From: JAHBNG01 sp039028975
GTDB taxonomy: Bacteria > Chloroflexota > Anaerolineae > Caldilineales > Caldilineaceae
Reading direction: 5' to 3'
Length of the DNA: 64,000 nucleotides
Assembly: GCA_039028975.1 (NCBI GenBank)
Contig: JBCCHB010000035.1
Location: 49,905 to 113,904 of the forward strand
Part shown: one piece after another, positions 20,484 to 29,187 of the stretch
Layout: every line of letters starts with the position of its first letter
Numbering within the stretch: position 1 is the stretch's first letter
Translations under genes and position numbers: made by a program
Notes under the pieces: generated by a model
The model's database searches: none
Told to the model about the DNA's origin: nothing
Seen by the model: only the letters and a program-made list of their open reading frames with translations

Positions 20484-20774
20484 TTACTCATCTTGCCAGT
20501 TGGTGAAGGGGGTTGGCTCTCCATCTGGCTGCCACTGGCGAACGCGCAATTCTGCTTGATCTAACGTCTGTTCGCAATGGGCTGCCAGAAGTGCTCCTTG
20601 TTCATAGAGGGTTAGTGACTTTTCAAGGGGTAGATCACCAGCTTCTAGGGCAACCAAAATGGCTTCTAGTTGCTCTGTTGCTTCTTCATAAGTGAGATGA
20701 CTTAAGTCTGTGGATTCCGTCTGCTCACTATTTTTGTGGCTCTGATCAGCCTGACTGCCTTTTGTGTTATCCAT
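20484..20774 (-). CDS. xseB: Exodeoxyribonuclease VII small subunit
   Basis: A 96-aa protein whose conserved part (LTYEEATEQLEAIL, then LEAGDLPLEKSLTLYEQG) is the diagnostic two-helix sequence of XseB. The small subunits wrap the coiled-coil arm of XseA in the single-strand exonuclease VII complex. An N-terminal acidic and serine-rich leader of about 22 residues is extra. The large-subunit gene is not adjacent, which is less usual. It is first in an operon with the PAP2 gene and diverges from the DUF309 gene. Confidence 0.92.
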   Translation of the reverse strand: MDNTKGSQADQSHKNSEQTESTDLSHLTYEEATEQLEAILVALEAGDLPLEKSLTLYEQGALLAAHCEQTLDQAELRVRQWQPDGEPTPFTNWQDE

Positions 20775-20859
20775 ACAGTAAACTGTCCATTCGCTTAGTG
20801 ATTATCATTTTGTCCGTGAATGCCAGATTAAGTAGTATACCAGATGCAACAACAAAATC

Positions 20860-21621
20860 ATGAAATTTCCACTACCATCTATTGTGGCGACGTCCTTGGG
20901 TGAAACGCTGAACCAAGAGTTGAGGCAATCTACTGATGAAGCAGGCGGCTTCGTGATTGATGCTGCGTCCGCCGAAGAGTGGATCCATGAGATCGATTCC
21001 CGTTTTCCTTACCTGGCGCTTTTGGATATGGATCGGACGCCTGGCTGGCAGGACCAGGTGCGACGCGCCAAGCTGCGCCCACACACTCGCTACATCCCCT
21101 TGGTGGCCGTGACCGAAAAGAATAGTCACTTCCTAGAAGAAGCCAGGGAATTGAAGGTCGATATCGTTGAAACAAGAGAGCGTCTAGAACCTCAGCTTGC
21201 CACCTTGGTTTATCAAGCCATTCACCCCCCAACAATCTATCCAGACGGGTGGGAACAGCCTTTACCAGCCGATGCCATGATGGGGCTACATTCCTTCAAT
21301 CGGCGCGAGTTTTTTGAGCAGCATGAGCATTTTGAGAATGCATGGCGGCGTGAAGCCCGCCCTGTACGCGATCTCTATCAAGGCATCCTCCAGATCGGGG
21401 TTGCTTTTTACCAGATAGAACGAGGGAATTGGGATGGAGCCATTAAGACGTTTCGACGGGGGTTACCCAAATTGCGGGGGCTACCGCCCACCTGCCAAGG
21501 AATTCAACTTGCGCCTTTTTTGGAGATCGCTGAGCAGATTCATTGGGACGTAACGGCCCTTGGCTCCAGTCGGTTAGCTGAGTTTGACCAAAACCGCTTT
21601 CCCAAAATTTCTCTCGAATAA
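20860..21621 (+). CDS. DUF309 protein with receiver-like N-terminal domain
   Basis: A 253-aa protein. Residues about 145-215 match DUF309, with the conserved FNRREFFEQHEHFENAW, LYQGILQI and GNWDGAIKTFRRGLPKL. Residues 5-125 look like a degenerate response-regulator receiver: the ALLDMD strand in the phosphoacceptor position, TRYIPLVAVTE for strand 4, but no clear conserved lysine. DUF309 is usually a short stand-alone domain, so this fusion is unusual. The biochemical role of DUF309 is unknown to me. The gene diverges from xseB and precedes the aminotransferase by about 60 bp. Confidence 0.75.
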   Translation: MKFPLPSIVATSLGETLNQELRQSTDEAGGFVIDAASAEEWIHEIDSRFPYLALLDMDRTPGWQDQVRRAKLRPHTRYIPLVAVTEKNSHFLEEARELKVDIVETRERLEPQLATLVYQAIHPPTIYPDGWEQPLPADAMMGLHSFNRREFFEQHEHFENAWRREARPVRDLYQGILQIGVAFYQIERGNWDGAIKTFRRGLPKLRGLPPTCQGIQLAPFLEIAEQIHWDVTALGSSRLAEFDQNRFPKISLE

Positions 21622-21682
21622 ATGGCGTTGTTCTGCTCTAATTTTCATTAGACAACGACGCCTGCAAGAGCAAAGGAGCGAT

Positions 21683-22543
21683 ATGAACCATTTGCAGCTT
21701 TTCGCGCTAGAAGATTCAGGGCCAGTCGCTTTGCCGCTGCCTGGGGAAGCCACAAGCTTTGACAATCTCTATGACGGTTTATCTCTAGGGGTTTATTCGT
21801 CCCTGCGTACCTTTGACCACAACAAATTCCTCTATTTAGAGTGGCATTTGGCTCGCACACGTAAATCGATGAAGTTGTTAGGATGGGATTTTGAGTGGGA
21901 TGAATTGGCGTTAAGAGATGGATTGCACACGGTCTGTTCTGCTTATCCAGGAGATGAGATGCGGGTACGTTTTGATGTGTTGGCGGCTCCTGCGAAACCG
22001 CTTGGCACAGAGAGTAGTGTACTGATTGGCCTCTCGCCATTTACGCCGCCACCGCAGCACCTTTACGATGAGGGCGTTTCGGTCGCCTTTGCCGAAGGAT
22101 TAAGCAGAGAGAATCCACTAGTCAAAGATGCGGGCTTCACTCAGACTCGCAAAGTCTATCCGATAGGCACACCAGAGGCTTACGAACGTTTGCTAGTGGA
22201 AGAAGATGGGGCAATTTTGGAAGGCACTAGCTCCAACTTCTATGCCGTGCGAGATGGACAGATACATACTGCAAATGAGGGGATTTTGGAGGGGATCACC
22301 CGCCGGATCCTGCTGGAACAGATGACCAAAATGAGCGTTTCCCTCTCTTTGACACCTATCTCAATTCATGAAGTTAGCAGTGTAGAAGAAGCGGCAATCA
22401 GCAGCTCTTCTCGCGGGTTGATGCCGGTGGTTAGCATAGCTGGACAGCCTATTGGTTCCAGTGAGCCTGGTCCTATCTTCAAAGAGCTACGGGAAATGTA
22501 CAATACTTTTGTAGCCCAGACAATCCGCACGGCAATTGATTGA
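21683..22543 (+). CDS. Class IV aminotransferase (branched-chain / D-amino acid type)
   Basis: The start is ATG 21683, preceded by AAGGAG at 21673-21678; a longer frame from 21584 overlaps the upstream gene and lacks homology. The 286-aa protein has the fold-type IV PLP-enzyme layout: an N-terminal region with LGVYSSLRTF, a likely PLP lysine at Lys148 (LVKDAG), and ILEGTSSNFYAV with Glu180, then GILEGITRRILLE. The family includes IlvE, D-amino acid transaminase and aminodeoxychorismate lyase; the sequence does not decide between them. Confidence 0.83.
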   Translation: MNHLQLFALEDSGPVALPLPGEATSFDNLYDGLSLGVYSSLRTFDHNKFLYLEWHLARTRKSMKLLGWDFEWDELALRDGLHTVCSAYPGDEMRVRFDVLAAPAKPLGTESSVLIGLSPFTPPPQHLYDEGVSVAFAEGLSRENPLVKDAGFTQTRKVYPIGTPEAYERLLVEEDGAILEGTSSNFYAVRDGQIHTANEGILEGITRRILLEQMTKMSVSLSLTPISIHEVSSVEEAAISSSSRGLMPVVSIAGQPIGSSEPGPIFKELREMYNTFVAQTIRTAID

Positions 22544-22604
22544 GGCTCTAAGGGCTCCAATGCTCTCGCCAGTTTGGCATATAAATTCACTCGAAGACCA
22601 TAGA

Positions 22605-22650
22605 CGGCCAAAAAAGAAAGCTTGCCCCATGAAGACTGAGGATGTCTTCC
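22605..22650. repeat. Half copy of the GCCAG palindromic repeat family
   Basis: ATAGAC-GGCCA, AGCTTG and TGAAGAC here align with the left half of the element at 52905-53001. It contains its own hairpin, GAAGAC/GTCTTC. It runs up to the stop codon of the receiver gene at 22651, so it may also act as its 3' structure. Confidence 0.5.
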
Positions 22651-23064
22651 TTAATAAGTTTGCTGAAGCACACCTTTAACCCTGGCCTCTACTTCGCGAA
22701 CGCTGAAGGGCTTTTGGATAAAGTCGCCTTTCTCCACGCCTGCTTTGGCCAGCAGCTCTTCATCTTCATCTACACCACTTAGAATGAGCACAGGGACATC
22801 AGATTCCTTGCGCAGATTCTGGCAAACCTGAATCCCATTCATATCCGGCATGGTCATATCGAGCAGAACAATATCTATTGCTCGATCCTCTTTGCTCTCT
22901 TGAAAGCAGCGTAATGCTTCAAGGCCGCTTGATGTAACCGTAACCAAATAGCCAATCTTCTCAAAAAAAGTGCGTAGAAGGACGCGGATTGATGCATCAT
23001 CATCAACGACAAGAATATGCTTACATGTAGGTTGGCTAGCTGCCAACGTTGCTGTTACTGCCAT
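22651..23064 (-). CDS. Stand-alone response regulator receiver protein
   Basis: A 137-aa single receiver domain: acidic pocket Asp21-Asp22-Asp23 region (LVVDDD), phosphoacceptor Asp69 (LLDMTMPDMNG), serine in LILSG, and the conserved Lys-Pro in FIQKPFS. No output domain follows, so it acts through protein contacts, as CheY- or Spo0F-like proteins do. No histidine kinase gene is in the window, so it is an orphan here. Confidence 0.9.
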   Translation of the reverse strand: MAVTATLAASQPTCKHILVVDDDASIRVLLRTFFEKIGYLVTVTSSGLEALRCFQESKEDRAIDIVLLDMTMPDMNGIQVCQNLRKESDVPVLILSGVDEDEELLAKAGVEKGDFIQKPFSVREVEARVKGVLQQTY

Positions 23065-23120
23065 AAATACTCTAGTTTTTGTTCCTTAAGGAAATAGCCG
23101 ACCCATACATTGATGACTAA

Positions 23121-23234
23121 AGTTGTTCCTGAATGAGGTTCTTTGAGGTGACAGTCACTTGAGTTTCTTCGTTAGCCGAAAAAACTGGCTATGAAGTGAC
23201 TGTCACCTACCTCTATCGTTAGTGCGGAACAACT
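23121..23234. repeat. Nested palindrome, 114 bp
   Basis: AGTTGTTCC (23121-23129) pairs with GGAACAACT (23226-23234). Inside it, GGTGACAGTCACTT (23147-23160) pairs perfectly with AAGTGACTGTCACC (23194-23207), and the loop has an AGCC/GGCT stem. It resembles a miniature inverted-repeat element or a strong RNA hairpin. It lies upstream of the receiver gene. Confidence 0.75.
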
Positions 23235-23379
23235 CTACTGAACATCATTGAAAAGCGTATAAGAGAGTATACCTAAAATTGAAATCAAAAGGATTACAAT
23301 TTCAATTCAACTTATCAATGATTGCTCAATCAAACGACCATGAAGCGCAGTCGCTTTCTATACGGTATTTTCCGATGGC

Positions 23380-23457
23380 ATAACGAATTCTGTGTAAAAT
23401 TGCAGAGCTTCTAAGTGGAGACGCCCTCTATTGCGCATTTTACACAACCATCGTTAT
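23380..23457. repeat. Palindrome with ATAACGA / TGTGTAAAAT arms
   Basis: ATAACGA (23380-23386) and TGTGTAAAAT (23391-23400) pair with ATTTTACACA (23437-23446) and TCGTTAT (23451-23457). This is the second palindrome in the 700-bp gap between the receiver gene and secF. No gene is visible in this gap. Confidence 0.7.
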
Positions 23458-23592
23458 ACGACCGTGTCTTCTGGACAGTATTCTCTAGACTGTTTCAAAA
23501 GGTGCAGCGCCAACGGAGTGCAAAGAAGGATACGACGAAGATATAGTATGCTGTACAGTTTTCACCCGAGGTTAGATGTTATAACCAGATCA

Positions 23593-23678
23593 CAATGTCA
23601 ACGAAAGATTCTTCGGTTCCGTCGCAAGAAGGTCGGTCACGGTCGCAAAGCGTCACTGTGACCAATAGCATGACATTG
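23593..23678 (+). repeat. Dispersed structured element, copy 1
   Basis: It is bounded by CAATGTCA and its inverse TGACATTG. The core GATTCTTCGGTTCCGTCGC, then TCGGTCACGG and CGCAAAGCG, recurs at 46995-47081. A hairpin GGTCAC...CGC-AAA-GCG...GTGACC can form. Its direction is opposite to the neighbouring genes, so it does not look like their leader. Confidence 0.65.
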
Positions 23679-23767
23679 CGATTGACTAATACTGAATGTG
23701 CAAAAGAACTACAACAGTTTTGAGGACGGTGGATAGTCACTACCCGCCATCCCCTATCAACATATAT

Positions 23768-24715
23768 TTACGCTGAAGCGGTCTGCTCCCGAAGTGCGCT
23801 AGCCCGTTTTTTTCTAGGTAACAGCGAGCGTTCCTCCCATGCCACAAGCAAAGGCGTTGCGTTAAATAGAGAACTGTACGTCCCTGATATAACGCCTATC
23901 ACCAAAACGGCCATAAAACGCTGAATGCTTGCCCCGCCAAGGACCAGAATGCTGACCATGACAAAGAGAACAGTTACAACCGTTCCCAATGATCGCTGGG
24001 CTGTTTCGATTAGGCTACGATTGGCTACGGTCGCAAAGCTTTCGGCACGGTAACGCTTAACGTTTTCGCGAATCCGATCAAAGACAACAATCGTGTCATT
24101 CACGCTAAATCCAATAACGGTCAAAGCCGCAGTCAGGAAGAGGGCATCAACCTCCCATCCGGCCACGAAATACATAAGCGCAATAAAGCCCACCATAACC
24201 AAAACGTCATGGACAAGGGCCGCTACGGCACAGACCCCGTACCGGAATGGATTTTCAACGGCACGGAAAGCAAAGGCGATATACACCATAATCAATAGAG
24301 ATGAAACGATGACAGCAATCAAGGCTGCCCGACTAACTTCGGCACCAATAGTCGGCCCAATGCTTCGGTATGAGCGCTCTTCAAATGCGCCAAATCTCTC
24401 TTCGATGGCAGCTTTGACTACTTCCTTTGCATCGATATCGATCTCCTTAGATTTGACCTGAATGGTCCGATCGTCTTCGACGGGGAAGGCAACGGCCCCT
24501 GAATAGCCTGCCTCTTCAAATGCCTGGCGCATCTCACCCGGCGTGACCGGATTTTCAAAGCGCATTTCCCAAAGGGTTCCACCCGTGTAATCGATACTCA
24601 AAGGCAAAATCGTTCCCTGAGTAGCGGAAAACCAGATGCAAAATAGGATGCCTGGTACAATGAATAGCAACGAAATAATAAACCAGAGCGGTCTGCGTTC
24701 GACAAGGTTATACAT
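23768..24715 (-). CDS. secF: Protein translocase subunit SecF
   Basis: The start is ATG 24715, which has GAGAGG just upstream and begins at the natural MYNLVERRPLWF; a longer frame to 24799 runs into the intergenic repeat. The 315-aa protein has six membrane segments, the D-Y-T-G-G sequence after the first (SIDYTGGTLWE), and the conserved GFSVNDTIVVFDRIRE region. SecF pairs with SecD in the proton-driven pulling of proteins through SecYEG. It follows secD in the same direction. The 109-bp gap between them has received a palindromic repeat. Confidence 0.93.
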   Translation of the reverse strand: MYNLVERRPLWFIISLLFIVPGILFCIWFSATQGTILPLSIDYTGGTLWEMRFENPVTPGEMRQAFEEAGYSGAVAFPVEDDRTIQVKSKEIDIDAKEVVKAAIEERFGAFEERSYRSIGPTIGAEVSRAALIAVIVSSLLIMVYIAFAFRAVENPFRYGVCAVAALVHDVLVMVGFIALMYFVAGWEVDALFLTAALTVIGFSVNDTIVVFDRIRENVKRYRAESFATVANRSLIETAQRSLGTVVTVLFVMVSILVLGGASIQRFMAVLVIGVISGTYSSLFNATPLLVAWEERSLLPRKKRASALREQTASA

Positions 24716-24735
24716 AAAATTCCTCTCTATAGATA

Positions 24736-24811
24736 GCCAGGATAATCTTGTCCTCTCTTTTCGAAATTTCCCAGATACACTGGACAAAAGTCGGGACAAA
24801 GCTTTTCTGGC
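24736..24811. repeat. GCCAG palindromic repeat, copy in the secD-secF gap
   Basis: It starts TATAGATAGCCAG and ends CAAAGCTTTTCTGGCG. The central CCTCTCT and ATTTCCCAGA are shared with the larger copy at 52905-53001. It would sit in the secDF mRNA as a hairpin between the two cistrons. Confidence 0.65.
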
Positions 24812-24824
24812 GGACTACGCTTAG

Positions 24825-26228
24825 TTAATAGCCAATCAACCCACGTGAATCTGCCAGGTTACGACTCTGGTTAGACAAAAGCACCCGCATAAATGTTCGG
24901 GTGACCAGTACAGCAGTAATCATGGAAAGAACCACGCCCAAAAAGAGGGTGATGGCAAAGCCCTTTACAATGCTGGCACCAAAGTTATTGCCAAAGATAT
25001 AGAGCACCATACAGCTGATGAGCGTTGAAAGGTTGCCATCCCGAATGGCTGGCCAAGCGCGGCTAAAACCTGCTTCTACAGCAATCCGAAGTGAGCGCCC
25101 AACCCGTAGCTCCTCTTTCATCCGTTCAAAGATCAAGATGTTTGCATCCACGGCCATCCCAATGGATAGAACGAACCCAGCAATCCCAGCCAAAGTTAAG
25201 GTGACCGGTATGAGCTTAAAGATAGCGAGGTTGAAGACCACATAAAGCGCCAATGCCACGGTAGATAATGCACCAGGCAGACGATATATGAGCAACATAA
25301 AGACCAAGACGCCTATAAAACCGATGACTCCGGCACTTAGGCTGCGGCTTACCGACTCTTGCCCCAGGCTCGCCCCAATCGTGCGAACATCAACGACTTT
25401 GAGCGGAACAGGCAAGGCACCATACCGCATCTGAACGGCCAGCGATTCCGCCTCTGCCTGGGTGAAATCACCTGTAATGACGCCGTTGTCCTGAATGGCG
25501 GCTTGAATGGTCGGGGCAGAGAGCACTCTACCGTCTAGCACAATAGGCAATGGGCGACCGATATTGCTACTCGTGTAATTATAAAATTGGTCGCTGCCTT
25601 CGCTCGTTAGCACGAAATTGATCAGATATTGGCCAATTTCGTTCGGTTGCGCCACAGCATTGGCCAAAATATCGCCCGTCATTACCGTTTCAAAGATTTG
25701 CCCAGGCAACGGTTCCAGGTTCAAATCCAGGGCCGTACCCGTAAGCTGAGCCTGTTGCAACTCATCAGCGGCTGTTGGTCGATTGGTGGTATTAATCACC
25801 ATATTGGAGCGAAAGGGAACACCCTGGGTATCGACAAATTCTAATTGGCCAGTCGCCCGAATGGTCTGCACGGCCTGATCTGGGTTATCTACACCTGGCA
25901 ATTCCACAATGATGCGGGTTTCCCCCTGCTGCTGCACAATCGCTTCTGAGACGCCCAAACCGTTTACTCGGTTCTCAACGATGGTCTTGGCCGTAGACAT
26001 GGCCCCATCGTCTAGCTCAGCACCCTCAGGCAGATCAGATTCTAGAAGCACCTGTGTGCCGCCCTGTAGATCCAATCCTAGCTTCATATCCCGCAGATCC
26101 CTGGCGTCGCCACCTCCCCAGCTAACCATATTCTCTAGCCAAGCAGGATGATCAATGGGTGCAACAATATAGATGGAAGCAATCGAAATCAAGATAATTA
26201 TAATGAGAGAGATAGTAGTATTTCGCAT
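24825..26228 (-). CDS. secD: Protein translocase subunit SecD
   Basis: A 467-aa protein with an N-terminal membrane helix, the diagnostic LGLDLQGGTQVLLE (about residues 51-64), a periplasm-side P1 domain (VENRVNGLGVSEAIVQQQG), and a C-terminal block of membrane segments with GMAVDANILIFERMKEELR, matching the proton-relay helix of SecD. It works with SecF in late protein translocation, fitting a genome rich in giant secreted proteins. ATG 26228 is used; no strong ribosome-binding site precedes it. It is first in the secD-secF operon. Confidence 0.94.
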   Translation of the reverse strand: MRNTTISLIIIILISIASIYIVAPIDHPAWLENMVSWGGGDARDLRDMKLGLDLQGGTQVLLESDLPEGAELDDGAMSTAKTIVENRVNGLGVSEAIVQQQGETRIIVELPGVDNPDQAVQTIRATGQLEFVDTQGVPFRSNMVINTTNRPTAADELQQAQLTGTALDLNLEPLPGQIFETVMTGDILANAVAQPNEIGQYLINFVLTSEGSDQFYNYTSSNIGRPLPIVLDGRVLSAPTIQAAIQDNGVITGDFTQAEAESLAVQMRYGALPVPLKVVDVRTIGASLGQESVSRSLSAGVIGFIGVLVFMLLIYRLPGALSTVALALYVVFNLAIFKLIPVTLTLAGIAGFVLSIGMAVDANILIFERMKEELRVGRSLRIAVEAGFSRAWPAIRDGNLSTLISCMVLYIFGNNFGASIVKGFAITLFLGVVLSMITAVLVTRTFMRVLLSNQSRNLADSRGLIGY

Positions 26229-26650
26229 ATGACTTTAATCGACTCTATTCTGCTGCGCAATTAATATACTATAAGCACAGCATGATTGAAAGGGATAGTG
26301 CTGTACATGGCACTATGCTCAATGGACCCCAATATCATTCTGTTTGGCTATATTGCTGTTGGGCATAGAATGAGAAAATTCGACATCTTTTTCAGCCGGG
26401 TGGATTCTTCTTAATCTATTCCAGAGCTAAATATACAGCCGCGAGACAAAAAGGGAGAGAAGAATCTCTCGTAATATTGAGGTATGTACTATTAGGGCCC
26501 ACTGATATTGTATGTATTGAATGGACATCAACTTAATGATTATAGAACGCAGCGATAACCGTGTCAAAATTCATCTATTGTACATTGTTGTTGTCCGATG
26601 GAACTGTTTACAAATTTATCCAGAAAGCCGACCCGTGCTATGCTATATCC
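26229..26650. other. Divergent intergenic region secD / moxR
   Basis: This is a 420-bp AT-rich gap between divergent genes. On the minus strand, TTCAAT and TATATT with a 16-bp spacer near 26261-26292 could be a secD promoter. A short AGTGC/GCACT hairpin lies near 26298-26315. Nothing else is recognised. Confidence 0.3.
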
Positions 26651-27589
26651 ATGAACTTTACTGAATTCGCCCAAACCATTCGGCAGAATGTCTCTCAAGT
26701 CATCATCGGCAAGGAAAATGTCATCGATCTCATGCTTGTTGCTTTACTCTGTGAGGGACATGTACTGTTGGAAGATGTGCCTGGCATTGGAAAAACAACA
26801 CTAGCCAAAGCACTGGCTCGCAGTATTGATTGCTCCTTTTCGCGCATCCAATTTACGCCGGATCTACTGCCTAGTGACGTAACAGGCATTAACTACTACA
26901 ATCAGAAGCTTCAATCCTTTGAGTTTCGTCCAGGCCCTGTCTTTCATCAGGTTCTCTTGGCCGATGAGATCAACCGAGCCACACCCCGCACCCAATCCAG
27001 CCTATTAGAGGCTATGCAAGAGAGCCAAGTCACTATCGATGGGGAAACCAGCCCCCTTCCCCGCCCATTCATGACCATTGCCACTCAAAATCCGATTGAG
27101 CTAGAGGGTACTTTTCCACTACCGGAGGCCCAGATCGACCGCTTTCTGCTACAGATCCACCTAGGGTATCCCTCCCTGGATGAAGAGGAGGAAATCTTGT
27201 TGCGCTATGCCCGCCAGGATCCACTGGTAGCCTTGCAGCCTGTTGCTACAGCAGAACAGGTTCTCCTGCTTCAAGCTCAAGTTCGCGATATCCACGTCAG
27301 TGACGATGTCCGTCATTATATGCTGCAGATTGTGCGCAACACCCGCGAGCATGAATCAGCTGAATTGGGCGTATCGCCCCGGGGCTCGCTAGCCCTGTAC
27401 CGAGCCTCTCAGGCTTTGGCTGCCCTACGGGGGCGCGATTTCGTGATCCCCAGCGATGTCCAATATCTAGTGCCATCTCTACTCACCCATCGTATTCATA
27501 TCAGCCCTCAAACTCGCTTACGGGGTCGCACACCCCAACAGATCGTTGCAGAAATAGCCGAGAGCGTCCCCGTGCCTGTTATGGAATGA
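26651..27589 (+). CDS. MoxR-type AAA+ ATPase
   Basis: A 312-aa protein from ATG 26651 (MNFTEFAQTIRQN); an upstream GTG at 26561 would add 30 non-conserved residues. Walker A is PGIGKTT (residues 44-50), Walker B is VLLADEINRA, and sensor 1 is ATQNPIE, followed by GTFPLPEAQIDRF, all typical of MoxR. These ATPases act with DUF58 and VWA proteins in chaperone-like activation of other proteins. The next gene, in the same direction, is a DUF58 protein, as expected. Confidence 0.92.
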   Translation: MNFTEFAQTIRQNVSQVIIGKENVIDLMLVALLCEGHVLLEDVPGIGKTTLAKALARSIDCSFSRIQFTPDLLPSDVTGINYYNQKLQSFEFRPGPVFHQVLLADEINRATPRTQSSLLEAMQESQVTIDGETSPLPRPFMTIATQNPIELEGTFPLPEAQIDRFLLQIHLGYPSLDEEEEILLRYARQDPLVALQPVATAEQVLLLQAQVRDIHVSDDVRHYMLQIVRNTREHESAELGVSPRGSLALYRASQALAALRGRDFVIPSDVQYLVPSLLTHRIHISPQTRLRGRTPQQIVAEIAESVPVPVME

Positions 27590-27680
27590 TATGGAATGAG
27601 ATTGGGGATAGTGCGGTCGTGATAACGTAACATGCGATTAGGGAGAAAAGGGTTATTTTCTGCGGAGCTTGAGAATAATT

Positions 27681-27758
27681 GGCAGGAAAGACAAGCAGGA
27701 AAGACGGGCAGGAAAGACGGGCAGGAAAGGCAAGCAGGAAAGATGAGCGGGAAAATGG
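27681..27758. repeat. 13-bp minisatellite, six units
   Basis: Units of the form RRGCAGGAAAGAC repeat about six times with slight drift, immediately before the DUF58 start. Since 13 is not a multiple of three it is unlikely to be coding. The repeated AGGAAAG resembles tandem ribosome-binding sites. Confidence 0.75.
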
Positions 27759-27768
27759 AGAAGCGCGC

Positions 27769-29046
27769 ATGTTTGGATTGCTCGGTTCGCAGTCACGGCG
27801 GACCATTGACACTACCAAAGACACCCAGTTTTCAGATTCTTGGCTCTGGCTGGCCATCCTGCTTACCCTAGCCGCAATGGCTTTGAACAACCGTTTCCTA
27901 ACCGCTGCTGCTGCCATCATTCTAGCCATGATTGCGATTTCGTGGAGTTGGAGCGCCTTAAGCTTTCGAGGGCTGAGTTATCGGCGTCGCTTCTCAGAAA
28001 TACGAGCCTTTCGAGGGGAGAAGGTAGAATTGCGTCTAGAGGTACGCAACGGAAAGTGGCTGCCGCTGACCTGGCTCAACATCGTCGATCAATTTCCGGC
28101 AGGATTATCCATTACTGACAAAGATTTAGTGACGGATCCAGGGACAAACCGAGCCGAGTTGCGTACCTTTTGGATGCCCGGACCCTTTCAGCGCTTGATA
28201 CGCCGTTTTCACATCGACTGCACTGAGCGGGGCTTTTATCGCTATGGGCCTGCCCATCTTCATTCAGGAGATGGCTTTGGATTTTTCGGACGTCGCGGTG
28301 TCCTCTCTCACCAAGATCAGCTCATCGTCTACCCAACTATCTACTCCGTGGCTGAGCTAAGATTACCCACTCGGAATCCATTTGGTGAGAGCCGCTCAAG
28401 AGGTCGACTCTATGAAGATCCATTACGTACAGTAGGGATTCGAGAATGGCAGCCAGCAGATTCGCTGCGCCGGGTTCACTGGAAGGCCAGCGCTCGCCAT
28501 CAGGAGCTACTAAGCCGCCAGTACGAGCCGAGTGAAGAGCAGCAGCTTCTTCTCTTCTTAAACGTCGCTACGTTGGAACGCCATTGGCATGGCCATATCC
28601 CCGAGCTGCAGGAGCGGGTGATTAGCGTTGCGGGTAGCCTAGCTGCTTTGGCTGTAGAAGAAAGGCTGCCAGTAGGTCTAATTGCCAATGGTGCATTACC
28701 GAGTAGCGATCAGTCTCTGCGTCTGCTGCCTGGACGAAGCCCTGCCCAGCTTGTACGTATTTTAGAACTTCTGGCCGCGGTGACCCCCTTCGCCACCCAA
28801 CCCATCGAAGAGATGGTTCTTCAGGAGGCCACGCGAGCACCGTGGGGAGCCACCCTCGTTATCGTGACAGCCATTGCCCATGATGATCTGCTGGCCACCA
28901 TTTTGGATCTCGTCACTGCAGGGAGGCGCTGTGTCCTCTTCACGCTAGCTGAGGAACCACCCACTCAACTGTTACCCAACGTCACGGTCTATCACCTTCC
29001 CCATTTAGTGGATGATCTCATCGTTCCGCAGCTCATCCAAACTTAG
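27769..29046 (+). CDS. DUF58 membrane-anchored protein
   Basis: A 425-aa protein. ATG 27769 (MFGLLGSQS) is chosen because GGAGAA lies just before it and upstream translation reads through the 13-bp minisatellite. Two membrane segments lie near residues 25-65. The DUF58 signature GIREWQPADSLRRVHWKASARH is at about residues 225-246. DUF58 proteins are partners of MoxR ATPases, often tied to cell-surface processes. There are 180 bp between moxR and this gene. Confidence 0.88.
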   Translation: MFGLLGSQSRRTIDTTKDTQFSDSWLWLAILLTLAAMALNNRFLTAAAAIILAMIAISWSWSALSFRGLSYRRRFSEIRAFRGEKVELRLEVRNGKWLPLTWLNIVDQFPAGLSITDKDLVTDPGTNRAELRTFWMPGPFQRLIRRFHIDCTERGFYRYGPAHLHSGDGFGFFGRRGVLSHQDQLIVYPTIYSVAELRLPTRNPFGESRSRGRLYEDPLRTVGIREWQPADSLRRVHWKASARHQELLSRQYEPSEEQQLLLFLNVATLERHWHGHIPELQERVISVAGSLAALAVEERLPVGLIANGALPSSDQSLRLLPGRSPAQLVRILELLAAVTPFATQPIEEMVLQEATRAPWGATLVIVTAIAHDDLLATILDLVTAGRRCVLFTLAEEPPTQLLPNVTVYHLPHLVDDLIVPQLIQT

Positions 29047-29108
29047 TCGTCCTCAGTCGTTTGGTCACCTGATCCAACGTCGACTCCGTCGATGTCATTC
29101 CTGTTGCG

Positions 29109-29155
29109 GTCTGCCGTGTAAATAAACAAAGATTAGAAAATTACAAAGATGGAGA
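29109..29155. repeat. Single diverged copy of the 107-bp repeat head
   Basis: TCTGCCGTGTAAATAAACAAAGATTAGAAAATTACAAAGATG-like sequence here matches the first 40 bp of the tandem units at 62287-62697. It lies 35-80 bp upstream of the MFS start, so it would be in its promoter or leader. Confidence 0.55.
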
Positions 29156-29187
29156 CTATGTAAAACGGTGTCTTTGAAAACCACACC

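Noticed and set aside
23431..23661. 76-aa open frame in the receiver-secF gap
   Set aside because: It runs across the palindrome and the dispersed element, is very Arg-rich and has no homology or ribosome-binding site.
23593..23678. Cyclic di-GMP (GEMM) riboswitch because of CGCAAAGCG
   Set aside because: The first conserved half of the motif and the loop-receptor pair are absent, and the copy is antisense to its neighbours.
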